Source of the DNA: Gryganskiella cystojenkinii
Lineage: Eukaryota; Mortierellomycota; Mortierellomycetes; Mortierellales; Mortierellaceae
Direction of reading: 5' to 3'
DNA: 23,067 bases
NCBI GenBank assembly: GCA_015852425.1
Contig: JAAAIG010000633.1
Coordinates: 1-23,067, forward strand
Shown: positions 11,047-20,217 of the stretch, piece after piece
Numbering within the stretch: position 1 is the stretch's first letter
Layout: the number at the start of each line of letters is the position of its first letter
Made by a program: the position numbers and the translations under genes
Notes under the pieces: model-generated
What the model was told of the DNA's origin: nothing
Seen by the model: only the letters and a program-made list of their open reading frames with translations
Databases searched by the model: none

Positions 11047-11841
11047 TTACCTTTGAATGTTGCTTGTATGCACAAATCTTGACAACCTGGTTCCGTAGCC
11101 AGCACCGTGTCCCGATCCATCGGGTCCTGGAGCTGACATCAACGATGACGATGACGATGACGAGGCAGAAGAGGTGAACAGTTCTAGTGCAGCAGGGACT
11201 GTTTGGGCCATCTTGAGTTTGCGAGAGGAGCTGTTGATTTTGTTGTTTTTGCCGTTCGTCGTCGTCGTCCTTGTCGTCTTTGCCCCTTGCCCGAATTCCA
11301 ATGACGAGAGCTGTTTGTCTCGTTCTTGTTGTGGATGTTGCATCAGACCTGGACCAAATTCACCACTTTGTCGTCGACTCCGTTTTGCAGATTCTTGGGT
11401 TGGTGGCGTATGAGTAATGATCCGAGCACTGGTGTCCTGGGCCTTGGGTCGACCTGAAGAAGAAGAAGCAGATAAAGGCACAGATGATGGAGATGCTGAC
11501 TCTAGAGTGTTCTTGCTGTTGTTTGAGGAGAAGGGATCCATAAGGAAATCAACGATAAGAGGCTGATCGCCATCGAGTGAGAGGGTCGGGGGGACCATCA
11601 GCGGAAAAGGTTGCGTGGCCCTGGCTCGCGTGTGATGCGAGAACTGACTCTGGCTTTGGTTTGAGGTCGATAAAGTCAGGGTGTTTGTGCTTCTTCTGAG
11701 GAACCGACGAGTCTCGGGATCGGCTCGAGGTCCAGGACCAGAAGCAGTTGTGGGGGCAGGAACTGGTGGTGCTGCTGCGTTATTTGTTGAGGAGGCACGC
11801 TTTTCAGCCTTCTTGGAGAGGGCAGTCTTTTTCTGGGACAT
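11047..11841 (-). CDS. Low-complexity basic Ser/Thr-rich protein, unrecognised
   Basis: Single open frame of 264 residues starting at ATG 11839-11841. I do not recognise a family. It begins MSQKKTALSKKAEKRASS, Lys-rich and possibly nuclear-targeting. It continues with Ala/Pro and Ser/Thr-rich disorder, a short hydrophobic-acidic patch PLIVDFLMDPFSSNN near residues 93-107, a basic KRSRRQSGEFGPG segment near 153-165, and a Ser run near 226-233. The predicted protein is soluble and mostly disordered, with no signal peptide or membrane span. The sense of reading is supported by a purine-rich plus strand upstream, that is, a pyrimidine-rich leader on its own strand. The terminal CAAAG-GTAAAG (11045-11055) also matches a splice donor, so the true C-terminus may differ. 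That it is a gene is likely; its function is unknown. Confidence 0.6.
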   Translation of the reverse strand: MSQKKTALSKKAEKRASSTNNAAAPPVPAPTTASGPGPRADPETRRFLRRSTNTLTLSTSNQSQSQFSHHTRARATQPFPLMVPPTLSLDGDQPLIVDFLMDPFSSNNSKNTLESASPSSVPLSASSSSGRPKAQDTSARIITHTPPTQESAKRSRRQSGEFGPGLMQHPQQERDKQLSSLEFGQGAKTTRTTTTNGKNNKINSSSRKLKMAQTVPAALELFTSSASSSSSSSLMSAPGPDGSGHGAGYGTRLSRFVHTSNIQR

Positions 11842-12000
11842 TGTTGAGAAGTTATTGCAAGTGAAAGGCGTCCGCCCTCACTTTTCAGACTATAATGAGG
11901 AAAGGGTCAATGAAAGCGACTGGTACAAGGTAGAATGTTAATGAGAAATGCAAAGAGGGGGATTCAGGTGAATGAAGTGCAAAAGGGAGAAGAGTCTCCC

Positions 12001-12088
12001 ACGAAAAGAGACTGGAAAAGAGACTGATAGACAGAGAAAAGAGAGACAAATAGACAGAGAGACAGATAACCAGAGACAGAGAGAGACG
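12001..12088. repeat. Purine-rich GAGACAGA-like simple repeat
   Basis: Imperfect reiteration of GAGAC, GACAGA and AAAGAGA words, almost free of pyrimidines other than C and T inside these words. On the minus strand it is a CT-rich tract 160-250 nt upstream of the ATG at 11841, like the leaders of other genes here. Confidence 0.6.
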
Positions 12089-13884
12089 GTCCAAGGTAAT
12101 GAGCAAAGGAATGTGTCCTCTGAGAAATGAGAAATGAAACAATGAACAAAGAGACCAGAAATGTGACAATCGAGTCAAGGGTTATATGAGAGAGATAGAG
12201 TGAGAAGAGACAGAGAAAAGAGTGGCGCGGAGGGCAAGCAAAGGGACGTTCTTGATGGCTTTGACAACAGTCACCGTTCAGTCCCAGAAAAGAGTGCTGA
12301 AGGAGGATGGCTTGTGCGGCAATGGTTTGGGAGTCTCCAAAAAAATAAATTGTACTGGACCGAGAGAGCGCGCGCCCGTACGTGTTGCGCACTTAAATTT
12401 GGTGGCAAATTTGGATTTTGGGTCTTTGTCGCGTGGCTGTGTCGTCGTGACAAAAAAAAAAATCAGCCACTACTTTTGTTGCTCGCTCATTTTTTTTGCT
12501 GTGGTGCTGTCGGCGGAGAGGGACACACAGAGTGGTCTACGTTTTGCTACCCGCATTCTACCGGATGTGCCTCTTTTGATAGAACGTCTCATCTAGAGAG
12601 CACCAGAGAGACCATCCAGACTTGACCATCTATTTTTGCATCCCGTGGTTTCTTTTAGCTTCAAGTCGGAAATTGAACGTTCGAAAAATGTCATTTCGAA
12701 ACGCAAAATTGCTGTTTTATTTCGATTTCGAATCCTTTACCAAACAAAAGACGTTTTCCATTTCCCCCAAAAAGAAATCATTGGTTTGTCGGGACGCTCT
12801 CTATGTGCGCGTTTTTGTTTGCTTACGTTTTGTTTCAATATGCACAAGAGCAATACCCCCCCCCTCTCCAACTTGTAAAGAAAGGAAACATTGCTTATCC
12901 TTGGGAAGGAACACCAAGAGACTATTTTCCGAGGAGGGGTTGTTACCGTTTTACTTGTCCACAGGACCATTCAAAGAAAAATACAGACAACGGCTTTGAT
13001 AAACAACGTGAAGACAAAGTGGTTTTGATGTGGATTACGATGACATTGCTGGGGAAGCGTTGGTGCGTTGGCTTGAGGTGTTTGTTTGCCACGTTTTTCT
13101 TTCAAAGTTCAAACTCCATCCCGCACCGCTCGCCCCTCTCTTTCTTCCGGTAGCCAGTGTGATTCAATTCTCTCAAAAGAGTCACTACTCAGTCACTCAC
13201 CCGACCACCTGAGCGCGGCATGACCGGGCCAAAGAGAGTGAACCATAACCTTGTTTGCAAAAGCGTCGATGATGTCTGCGATTGTTCCTCTCTCTTGAGT
13301 TTGGCTAGATGTGACATGGAACCTTGCTACCTCCTTGTACTTCAAGTTTACGTTGTTTTTTGTTACACCTCCTTTTTTTTTTTGTTCCATGCATCTCTCC
13401 CCACTGCTTCTGGATTTTTTTGTTTCTTTCTGAAACGACTCCTCTTTTGTCCCGTTCCTGGATCTGGGTTGTTCTTGACCGTTGGCCGTTGGTTGGACAC
13501 TCCCTTTCCCTGTATTTCGTTCCTGCAGGGCGGTTGGTTCCTCTGTTCCTCTTCCCCTATCATCCTTGAGGAACCACTGCTCAATTGCACCACATTTACC
13601 CCCGAGGTTCTAGCCAACCAGTTGGACATCCAGACGATTTGTCCACTCGTCTTTTCCTGTTTACCGCAACAAGAAAAAAAATTTTTTTTGTTCCTTTTGC
13701 AAAATGGGCAATTGCTCTCAAAAGTTGGCAAATATGCTATTTGGAGTTTTCTTTTTCAGCCCACGTTGTTGTTGCGAGGTTGCATCGCCGCGGGGGGAAG
13801 GAAAAAGAAAACAAAAGTGAGAGCAAAATGATGCCACCATGCAGTTCTGGCCAGCTCAGCGACAGGTTTGTTGACACACCTTGG

Positions 13885-13892
13885 TATAAGTA
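13885..13892 (+). promoter_or_regulatory. TATA box of the small Arg/Ser-rich gene
   Basis: TATAAGTA, followed about 25-30 nt later by a CT-rich tract that runs almost to the ATG at 14182. This arrangement is a typical fungal promoter with a pyrimidine-rich start region and implies a 5' UTR of about 260 nt, possibly containing an intron. Confidence 0.5.
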
Positions 13893-13909
13893 GGCAACGC
13901 CATCCCCCC

Positions 13910-14160
13910 CTGGTTTTGCTTTTTTTCTTCTTCTTCTTTTTCACTCCTTCTTCACAAAACGAACTTTCTCTCCCTCTTTCCATCTGGACGTCCTTAAAAA
14001 GACCCAAACAACAACCTCCTTTTTGCTCCTGATTCTCTCTAGCAATCACTATACCCCTTACTCTTCGACTACTTTAAAAACCCTTGTTCTTTCCTCTCTT
14101 TCTTGATTCTTCTTTCTTCTCTCTCTGTCTCTCTGTTCACAAACCTTTCCAACTCTATAC
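13910..14160 (+). promoter_or_regulatory. Pyrimidine-rich leader
   Basis: A long stretch dominated by TTCTTC, CTCTCT and TCTTTC words between the TATA box and the start codon of the gene at 14182. Such tracts mark transcription starts and strongly expressed genes in many fungi. Here it also supports the plus orientation of the downstream gene. Confidence 0.5.
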
Positions 14161-14181
14161 CCTAAACTACTATATATTAAA

Positions 14182-14607
14182 ATGGTCAACATCAAGAACA
14201 GTAACAGTACCGATAACCAAGACATGACCACGACCAAGACCAAGAGTCGTCGTTTCTCCATGATCAAGCTCTTCAACCACAGCACCGGCGCGAAACCCTC
14301 AGTGGTGAACACTTCGTCCTCGATCATGGAGTCCTCGGACGCACCCTCGGTTCCCTCGATCCCAGCCAACTACCGTCATTCGATGGCGCCCACGATGGAG
14401 GCGATCCAGTCTCAGATGTTGCGCGAGCGTCGTCGCTCGATTGCTGCCGTGACGGATTCTAGCCCCCGGGCCACAAGCCTTGATCTGAACCATAGCACGG
14501 TCGCGATGACGGAAAAGATGCGTCAGTTTGATGAACTGTTGCAGAAGCGTAGAGGAAGCACAATCCGCATCTCGTTGACGCCCAGTCTCTTGCAAGAGTC
14601 TTCTTAA
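14182..14607 (+). CDS. Small Arg/Ser-rich protein with three basophilic-kinase-type sites
   Basis: Single exon of 141 residues with promoter and poly(A) signals in place. I do not recognise a family. It has no signal peptide, membrane span or cysteine. It is Ser/Thr/Met-rich, with three R-R-x-S sites: RRFS (Ser26), RRRS (Ser86) and KRRGS (Ser126), each followed by a hydrophobic or beta-branched residue. A conserved-looking helical segment, MTEKMRQFDELLQKRRGS, lies at about 109-126. The pattern suggests a small phosphoprotein regulated by PKA- or AGC-type kinases; that is inference from motifs only. Codon choice is C-ending and regular (many ATC, AAC, AAG and TCG), unlike the surrounding spacer, and with the strong CT-rich leader this argues for a real and well-expressed gene. 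Confidence 0.75.
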   Translation: MVNIKNSNSTDNQDMTTTKTKSRRFSMIKLFNHSTGAKPSVVNTSSSIMESSDAPSVPSIPANYRHSMAPTMEAIQSQMLRERRRSIAAVTDSSPRATSLDLNHSTVAMTEKMRQFDELLQKRRGSTIRISLTPSLLQESS

Positions 14608-14710
14608 ATTCGCCTTGTCTTCTGCATTGTTCTTTTAGTCTTTTTTTCACACTTTTTGCATCTTTTTCTTCTTCTTCCTCGTACTTTGCATTTACCTATA
14701 ATACCTGTAA

Positions 14711-14716
14711 AATAAA
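14711..14716 (+). terminator. Polyadenylation signal AATAAA
   Basis: AATAAA about 104 nt after the stop codon of the 141-residue gene (14605-14607), after a T-rich 3' UTR. Confidence 0.6.
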
Positions 14717-15054
14717 TCCACTAGCCTTGTATCATACATACATTACTTGTCGTCATTATTGTCTTCGTGATACACTAGCTAACAAAAAAAGGAGAGCCTC
14801 TCTGCCTTGCGCCACCAAGTCGACTCAGGTGACCTGCCCACCAAAGAGCAGTCACAGTTCTGTCTCCCATTGATGCATTGGAAAGAATGAATTGCTATGG
14901 AGGAGTGGAGGATGAAACCTTTTCCTTCACCTCTTCCTCTCAACCTCGTTTTAGTCGCTTTTGCTCATTCTTTCCCCCCTTTGGTTTCTGCGACCCTTGC
15001 AGGCAGACTACGCCTTATTATCACCTCTCCCTCACTTTATAATCTCCCACATAC

Positions 15055-17010
15055 ATGAACTTGTCAAAACCGTCACCATACTCGGCCGCAGATGCGCCTG
15101 GTCTACTCTACGCATCATTCAACCAAGGTAATGACTCTCTTCTTCGGACGCAGGCAGTGTTCTTGTTGCCTGGAACGACTAGTTATGCTGAACGAAATAG
15201 CCAATTCTTTTCTTATGTGCAAAACAACTGACAACCAAGAACTGTCTCCCTTCTTTAGACTTTGGTTGTTTTTCTTGTGGTCTCGACTCTGGGTTTCGAA
15301 TATACAACTGCGACCCACTCAAGGAAAAGATGCGCAAGGGTGAGTATTTCTTATCTCTGCTCTGTTCTAAGAGACACGACCTCACAAAGAGAGTTGTGGA
15401 GTACTAACACGTCTTTTGTTCCTCTATGGGATCTATCTGCTTTTAGAGTTTGAAGATGGCGGGATCTGCATCGTAGAGATGCTCTTTCGTTGCAACTATC
15501 TCGCGCTTGTCGGAGGTGGAAAGAATCCAAAGTATCCACCAAACAAAGTCATCATCTGGGACGACGAACGGAACAGGGGTGTGATTGAGTTGGAATTCAG
15601 GAGCGAAGTCAAAGCTGTCAGACTGCGGCGAGACAAGTATGAGCTTGGTACACCACTATACAGCTATCACGCATAAACATTTTCTATGGCAAAGCCCTCT
15701 AATTTTTTTTATTTTTTATTTTATTTTTTTTATTCCAACGTGTTAGATTCGTGGTCGTCCTCTCTAACAAAGTCATCGTCTACACCTTCAACCTCCAACC
15801 GACCAAACTACATGTATTCGAAACCGTTGACAATGACCGAGGCAAGTCAAAAACGACTACTACTTCTCACATGGAAGGCTAAAAAGGAGGTGTTACAATG
15901 GATCAGGACTAATACGTACTACATTTTTTTTGCTGTTGTGTCGTCCATGTTTAGGTCTCGTGGCCTTGTCTTCTTCCGATAAGCACGCCATCTTGATTTT
16001 TCCAGGACGACAAAGTGGACATATCCAAATTGTGGACCTCAATAGTGTGGTATCGACCACGGCCGTCACCTCTTCCCCAGCAATAACGACATCGACCGGC
16101 CCCTTCCCAGGAAGCAACAACAGCAGCACTAACCTGCAGCAATCACACCATAACCAACCAAAATACCCTATGGCGAGCACAAAACCGACAGCCAATATTT
16201 CAATCATTCCCGCGCACACGAGTCCCTTGTTCTGTCTCGTCACCAACACGGACGGTACGAAATGTGCCTCGGCCTCGGACAAGGGGACGTTGATCCGGGT
16301 GTTTGATACTGGTTCGAGTAAACTCTTGAACGAGTTTCGACGAGGCGTTGATCGGGCTGAGATTTACAGTATCGCGTTCAACAGTGATTCGACCAGGATC
16401 TGTGCTGGATCCGATAAAGGCACTGTTCATATCTTTAACCTCGACGGCGCCACGGGTGGATCACGAGTTTATCATCATGGATCTGGACCATCGAGTGGGC
16501 CGCATTATGGAGAGGTTATTCAACCACCACACCACCATCACGCATCTCAAATGTCGAGTGGAAATCGTCAATCGAGGTAAAAAAAAAAAAGAGTTTTTTT
16601 TTGCATTTCGGAGGTGTACGTTACGAAGGACGAATTTGAATCGAGTCTGACAAGTGTGATTATACTGGATATCACACAATAGCCTTGCATTTATGAAGGA
16701 TCTTTTGCCAAAATATTTTTCATCCGCATGGTCGTTTGCGCAGTTCAAGGTCGCGGCGGACTGTCGTTGTATCTGTGCTTTCGGGGGCGAAAAGAATACC
16801 GTGATAGGTAAAAGAGCGTTAGAGTGAAATGATTCTAAAGATGAAGTAAGTGTGCGTTAAACAAATCTAATTTTGCTATTTTAATTTTTCTTTTCATTAG
16901 TGATCTGTGCTGATGGAAGCTTTTATCGATTCATGTTCGATCCGCAAAAGGGGGGTGAGTGTGTACGGGAAAGCTACAACAAATTTCTGAAGGATATCGA
17001 TGATGAGTAA
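15055..17010 (+). CDS. PROPPIN beta-propeller, WIPI3/WIPI4 (WDR45B/WDR45)-Hsv2 type, seven exons
   Basis: Seven-bladed WD40-like protein that binds PI3P and PI(3,5)P2 on autophagic and endosomal or vacuolar membranes. Exons: 15055-15127, 15259-15339, 15447-15636, 15747-15841, 15955-16576, 16683-16807 and 16901-17010, giving 431 residues in continuous frame. Family signatures in order: [72 protein letters not shown], then FRRG at 274-277 inside [18 protein letters not shown]. The FRRG arginines form the two phosphoinositide sites. The C-terminal blade reads [20 protein letters not shown] and [12 protein letters not shown], as in WDR45/WDR45B. It is longer than the usual 340-360 because of a Ser/Thr/Asn-rich insert (about 177-228) and a His-rich insert (about 310-350). 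Intron 4 begins with GC. The short spacer upstream (14720-15054) is its promoter; I see no clear TATA box at a normal distance. Confidence 0.93.
15842..15954 (+). other. GC-AG intron (intron 4) of the PROPPIN gene
   Basis: Donor GAG|GCAAGT and acceptor GTTTAG|GT, with an ACTAATA branch-like word at 15909-15915. The splice joins VDNDR to [11 protein letters not shown] in the frame the family demands. The only nearby GT alternative (at 15847) would put the downstream exon into a frame that stops after a few residues, so the GC donor is strongly preferred. Confidence 0.85.
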
Positions 17011-17421
17011 AGCGCATCCTTTCACTCTGACTACCCCAACACCACCGCGTTGGACAAGATCAAATCATTTTTTTTCCCTTAAAAAATCAAGAACGAAGGA
17101 CAGCCGACGTCGAGCAGGATAGTAGAAACTCTCGCCTGCCGATCAGCAGAGAGAACCCTTCTTCAAGCCATCGATCATTAACCCCTCCCCTGTGGACTGT
17201 TCATAAAGGAGAAAAACTCTGGGAATCGCAGCACGGAGCTCCAGTACAACCATATATTTAGAACACGAAGAGCGGCATGTATATGTATGTTCGTAGATAG
17301 TAGATGAACTACGAAAAAAGGGACCCAACAATAATAATGTTACTAAGAGGAGATGAAGGACTAGTATATATTTAAAAACAAACTAGATTACGCTTTTTTT
17401 TGATTAATCGATTCCTCATCT
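17011..17421. other. Convergent 3' ends of the PROPPIN and coiled-coil genes
   Basis: 411 bp shared by the 3' UTRs of two genes pointing toward each other. AT-rich words such as AATAATAAT (about 17329) and a TATATTTAAAA run (about 17366) are candidate processing elements, but no canonical AATAAA is obvious on either strand. No open frame of note. Confidence 0.55.
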
Positions 17422-20217
17422 TCAAAGCTTCCTCTTTTGACGGCGACGTTGTCTCATCTTGTCCAAGAGCTCAGCTCGAACTTCTTGAAGGGATTCACGG
17501 TAGAGTCGAATGCATTCCTGTTTAATCCGCTCTACCTCGAGTTGATGATGTATCTGTTGTTCAGAGAGACGTTGTTGGAGCACTTCTTTCTCTTGAATAT
17601 GCTTTCGTATTTCAATATCATTGGACACTGATTGCACGGGGTGGTTCTCGATCAGCTGCCGTACACTAGGAGCGATCGCCGACACGAGATGTTGATGTGG
17701 TAGGAACAACTGCCGCCGCGGCTGCTGCTGGTGCTGTTGTTGTTGTTGTTGTTGAGCGACAATGGTTTTGCCGCTACTGACACTACTGCAATCGCTCCGC
17801 CGTTTTTGCTGGCGCCGTCTCTTCAGGTGGTTCTGGTTTTGGTTCTGGTCGGAATCTGGGACTATTCCATGCTGCATGACGAGGTCTCCTATGTCCGGGA
17901 GCTCTCCTTCCTTGAAGGATAGCGTGGCCGAGAGGTTGCTGAGCGCCATGTCCAGTTGTTGAAGAAATCGAAGACACGACTGACCCATCGCGGTGACACA
18001 TATCAGGTCCGAGGATGTGGATGATAACGATGATTTTGACCCAGCAAGCGGTACCGCAGAAGTCGTGGTCATCATCGCCGGTGGATCCATGCTATCCACG
18101 GTATCGGGCGAGAGTGAGAACCAACTGGCTCGTTCCTGTAATGAAATCTGTTCAGCAGCATGTCCTCCTCGTCGTCCTTGCAAGTATAAGAGTAATGTTG
18201 CAAGGTCTGCTTCCGCATGAAGTTGATCCTGACGTGTCTCCTGGTGCAGAGCTCGAAGGGTCGTCAGTTGTGTTTTCAAGGTTGATTGAAGCAAACTGAC
18301 CCGTTGTGTCTCCTGACGTTGTAGACTCGTTAATTCCTGTTCGTGTTGCACCCTGAGGGCTTGTAACCTCTGCTCGTAATCCTGCTCTTGTTGGTCTGAC
18401 AGGATATAAAAATAAAAAAGTTTCACAAAAAAGGGTCGATTATTTGTTATTGTTGCAATTATTTTACGAAAAGCCGTTTTCAGCATCCGTGCTCTGAGAC
18501 AGGGGGAGGGTCTCGCGATCAGAATTGTGTTCCGAATTCGCTTACCTGTTTGCTCACGGAAAAGGTCGAGATCGGCCTGTAAACCTTGATTGGCTTCTCG
18601 CAGCTGCTCGACTTCTTGCTCCAGTCGTGCCAGTGTGCTCAACAATATCGATTGCTCCACCACGGTTTGGCGTTCAACATCGATGCTCGGATGACCCATG
18701 ACCGAGTCATCCAGAATCAGATCCTCCATATCTGTGTCCGTGTCCAACGTGACGAGTAGTTCGTCTGCTACAGCAGTCCGATTGCTATGCATATGAGAGA
18801 GTCGCCGTTGATAAACTTCCAAGACCTCTCGATCCCCTTCTTCCTGAGCTCGTCTCGTCGTTGGGGTCGCGATTGGTTCTGGGAAGGAATCGCGATGGGA
18901 AAGCTGTTGGCGATGGCTGCTGTTATGACTACCAAATCCTGGTAAGGGTGGGGAGGACGAATGCAAGGCCGTTTGGGCGTCATGAAACAGTTCCTTGGAC
19001 GAGATTTCGGACATATAAGATTCATCTTCCAGGTTCTCAACAGCATTATTATTGACCAACTGCTCCTGTTGTTGAGGGTGTCGGGGACAATGGTTGGGAG
19101 GAACAAAACTATCATGCCTAAGCTGGACTCGTGTGTTTTTGGGCCAATAGTTGGAACTGGCGGTCATTGCACCCTCCGAGTTGTCGGACCACCTTTGAGG
19201 TGGAGATTGGAGGTCAGCACTGGGTTGAAATGCTGACCACTGAAACCGATTCTTCGAAATAAGAGGCGTGATGAGCTCATGGTCATTACTGTTGCTGTTA
19301 TAAGGTTGGTGATAGTCGTTCGTTTCCTGCTGCCACATCGATGTTTGCCTTGTAACTCTCTCGTCGTCGTCGTCGTCGTTGACAATGTCCTTCGGATCAA
19401 GATGAATAGGTGGCGATATGCTGGGGACTGTTTGAAGTTGATCGTGATAATGAATTGGCTGCTGTTTTTGTCCTCGTGGATCGGCTCTTGTGCTGTAATC
19501 GATCAAGTCTCGCTTTCGAAGATCCTGGAAGGCGCCGTTACTGTCCTGCCAATGGTGGAGGTGGAGGCGGTCATTCCTCTCTTGATCGCCATCACCGCCA
19601 CGGTGACGACGGCTGAGGTGATCCAGGTCAGTAATGGACGAAGGCTTGGTCGCATGAACAGAAGTTGCTGTAGATGCCGTAAAAGATAATGAGGGTGAAG
19701 TCAACCCACTCTGTTGGCGGAGTTGGTGAAAATGAGTTTGATGAGCGTTCGCGATCACGGCCGCGGCCGCAGTTTGGAGAAAAGTTGTGGTCGAGGTCGA
19801 GGAGATAGATACGGACCTCGTGCGGGATGTTTGTGATGGGTCCTGCTGAGTGCTGGTAGAACGCGTCAGGGAGCCCAGAGTATTGTGGCCGTTGTTGTTT
19901 TGATTTTGTGTGCCATTAAACGCGGTGCTGATCTCTGTTGTTCTTTTTTGATGCTGAATTTGATGTTGTGGTTGGAAATCAAGGTGGTGCTTCCTTTGCA
20001 ACATTGGTTTGGGAGCGTTGGATGAAGGTAAAGCCGAGTGACTTGGAGACAAGTGAGAATTTTGATGATCGCGGCGTTGAGGGTATTCGCTGCGAATCGA
20101 GCCTCGCTTCCAGTCAGAGTCCTGTCGCGTTGTTCTTGTTGTTATTGTTGACTTTGAGCCTTGGGGATGAAAGTGATGTTGATGAGCTTTTGCTGGTAGG
20201 AAAGCTGGCTCATTCAT
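17422..20217 (-). CDS. Large low-complexity coiled-coil protein, unrecognised, two exons
   Basis: Exon 1 is 20217-18546 and exon 2 is 18395-17422, giving 881 residues after removal of a 150-bp GT-AG intron. The start is the first ATG of the long frame; 85 upstream codons lack any ATG and read like leader sequence. Residues 1-500 are disordered and rich in His, Gln, Ser and Asn, with an acidic DDDDDE run. A long coiled coil covers about 515-645, with heptad-like LARLEQEVEQLREANQGLQA joined by splicing to DQQEQDYEQRLQALRVQHEQ. Later there is a short poly-Gln run near 770 and a C-terminal helical, very basic tail (820-881) ending KMRQRRRQKRKL, which could bind nucleic acid or act as a nuclear signal. 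The layout resembles cytoskeletal or septum scaffold proteins, but I cannot assign a family. No signal peptide or membrane span in the spliced form. Confidence 0.8.
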   Translation of the reverse strand: MNEPAFLPAKAHQHHFHPQGSKSTITTRTTRQDSDWKRGSIRSEYPQRRDHQNSHLSPSHSALPSSNAPKPMLQRKHHLDFQPQHQIQHQKRTTEISTAFNGTQNQNNNGHNTLGSLTRSTSTQQDPSQTSRTRSVSISSTSTTTFLQTAAAAVIANAHQTHFHQLRQQSGLTSPSLSFTASTATSVHATKPSSITDLDHLSRRHRGGDGDQERNDRLHLHHWQDSNGAFQDLRKRDLIDYSTRADPRGQKQQPIHYHDQLQTVPSISPPIHLDPKDIVNDDDDDERVTRQTSMWQQETNDYHQPYNSNSNDHELITPLISKNRFQWSAFQPSADLQSPPQRWSDNSEGAMTASSNYWPKNTRVQLRHDSFVPPNHCPRHPQQQEQLVNNNAVENLEDESYMSEISSKELFHDAQTALHSSSPPLPGFGSHNSSHRQQLSHRDSFPEPIATPTTRRAQEEGDREVLEVYQRRLSHMHSNRTAVADELLVTLDTDTDMEDLILDDSVMGHPSIDVERQTVVEQSILLSTLARLEQEVEQLREANQGLQADLDLFREQTGKRIRNTILIARPSPCLRARMLKTAFRKIIATITNNRPFFVKLFYFYILSDQQEQDYEQRLQALRVQHEQELTSLQRQETQRVSLLQSTLKTQLTTLRALHQETRQDQLHAEADLATLLLYLQGRRGGHAAEQISLQERASWFSLSPDTVDSMDPPAMMTTTSAVPLAGSKSSLSSTSSDLICVTAMGQSCLRFLQQLDMALSNLSATLSFKEGELPDIGDLVMQHGIVPDSDQNQNQNHLKRRRQQKRRSDCSSVSSGKTIVAQQQQQQQHQQQPRRQLFLPHQHLVSAIAPSVRQLIENHPVQSVSNDIEIRKHIQEKEVLQQRLSEQQIHHQLEVERIKQECIRLYRESLQEVRAELLDKMRQRRRQKRKL
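18396..18545 (-). other. In-frame, stop-free 150-bp intron of the coiled-coil gene
   Basis: Donor ACAG|GTAAGC, acceptor CTGTCAG|AC. It is a multiple of three with no stop, so the unspliced frame stays open and would add 50 residues, hydrophobic and basic (for example FFVKLFYFYILS). Splicing restores an unbroken coiled coil, which is why I treat it as an intron rather than coding sequence. Confidence 0.75.

Larger units (their letters stand above)
11842..14181. other. 2.3 kb divergent intergenic region
   Basis: Separates the minus-strand gene starting at 11841 from the plus-strand gene starting at 14182. It holds a purine-rich block (about 11990-12240), AT- and T-rich sequence with many homopolymer runs (12400-13800), a TATA box at 13885 and a CT-rich leader (13910-14160). 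Open frames inside it (12200-12625 and 13220-13831 on the plus strand) have Phe/Leu- or Lys-rich composition dictated by the homopolymers and show no domain. I see no RNA gene. Confidence 0.6.

Noticed and set aside
12200..12625. 141-codon plus-strand frame
   Set aside because: Overlaps another open plus frame and homopolymer runs; no motif, and it sits in a promoter-like purine-rich region.
13220..13831. 203-codon plus-strand frame rich in Phe, Leu and Cys
   Set aside because: Composition follows T-rich DNA with homopolymer runs, with no domain and no regular codon bias; it lies in the upstream region of the 14182 gene.
15847..15848. GT donor five bases inside intron 4 of the PROPPIN gene
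   Set aside because: Using it puts the next exon out of frame and stops translation almost at once; the GC donor preserves the family sequence.
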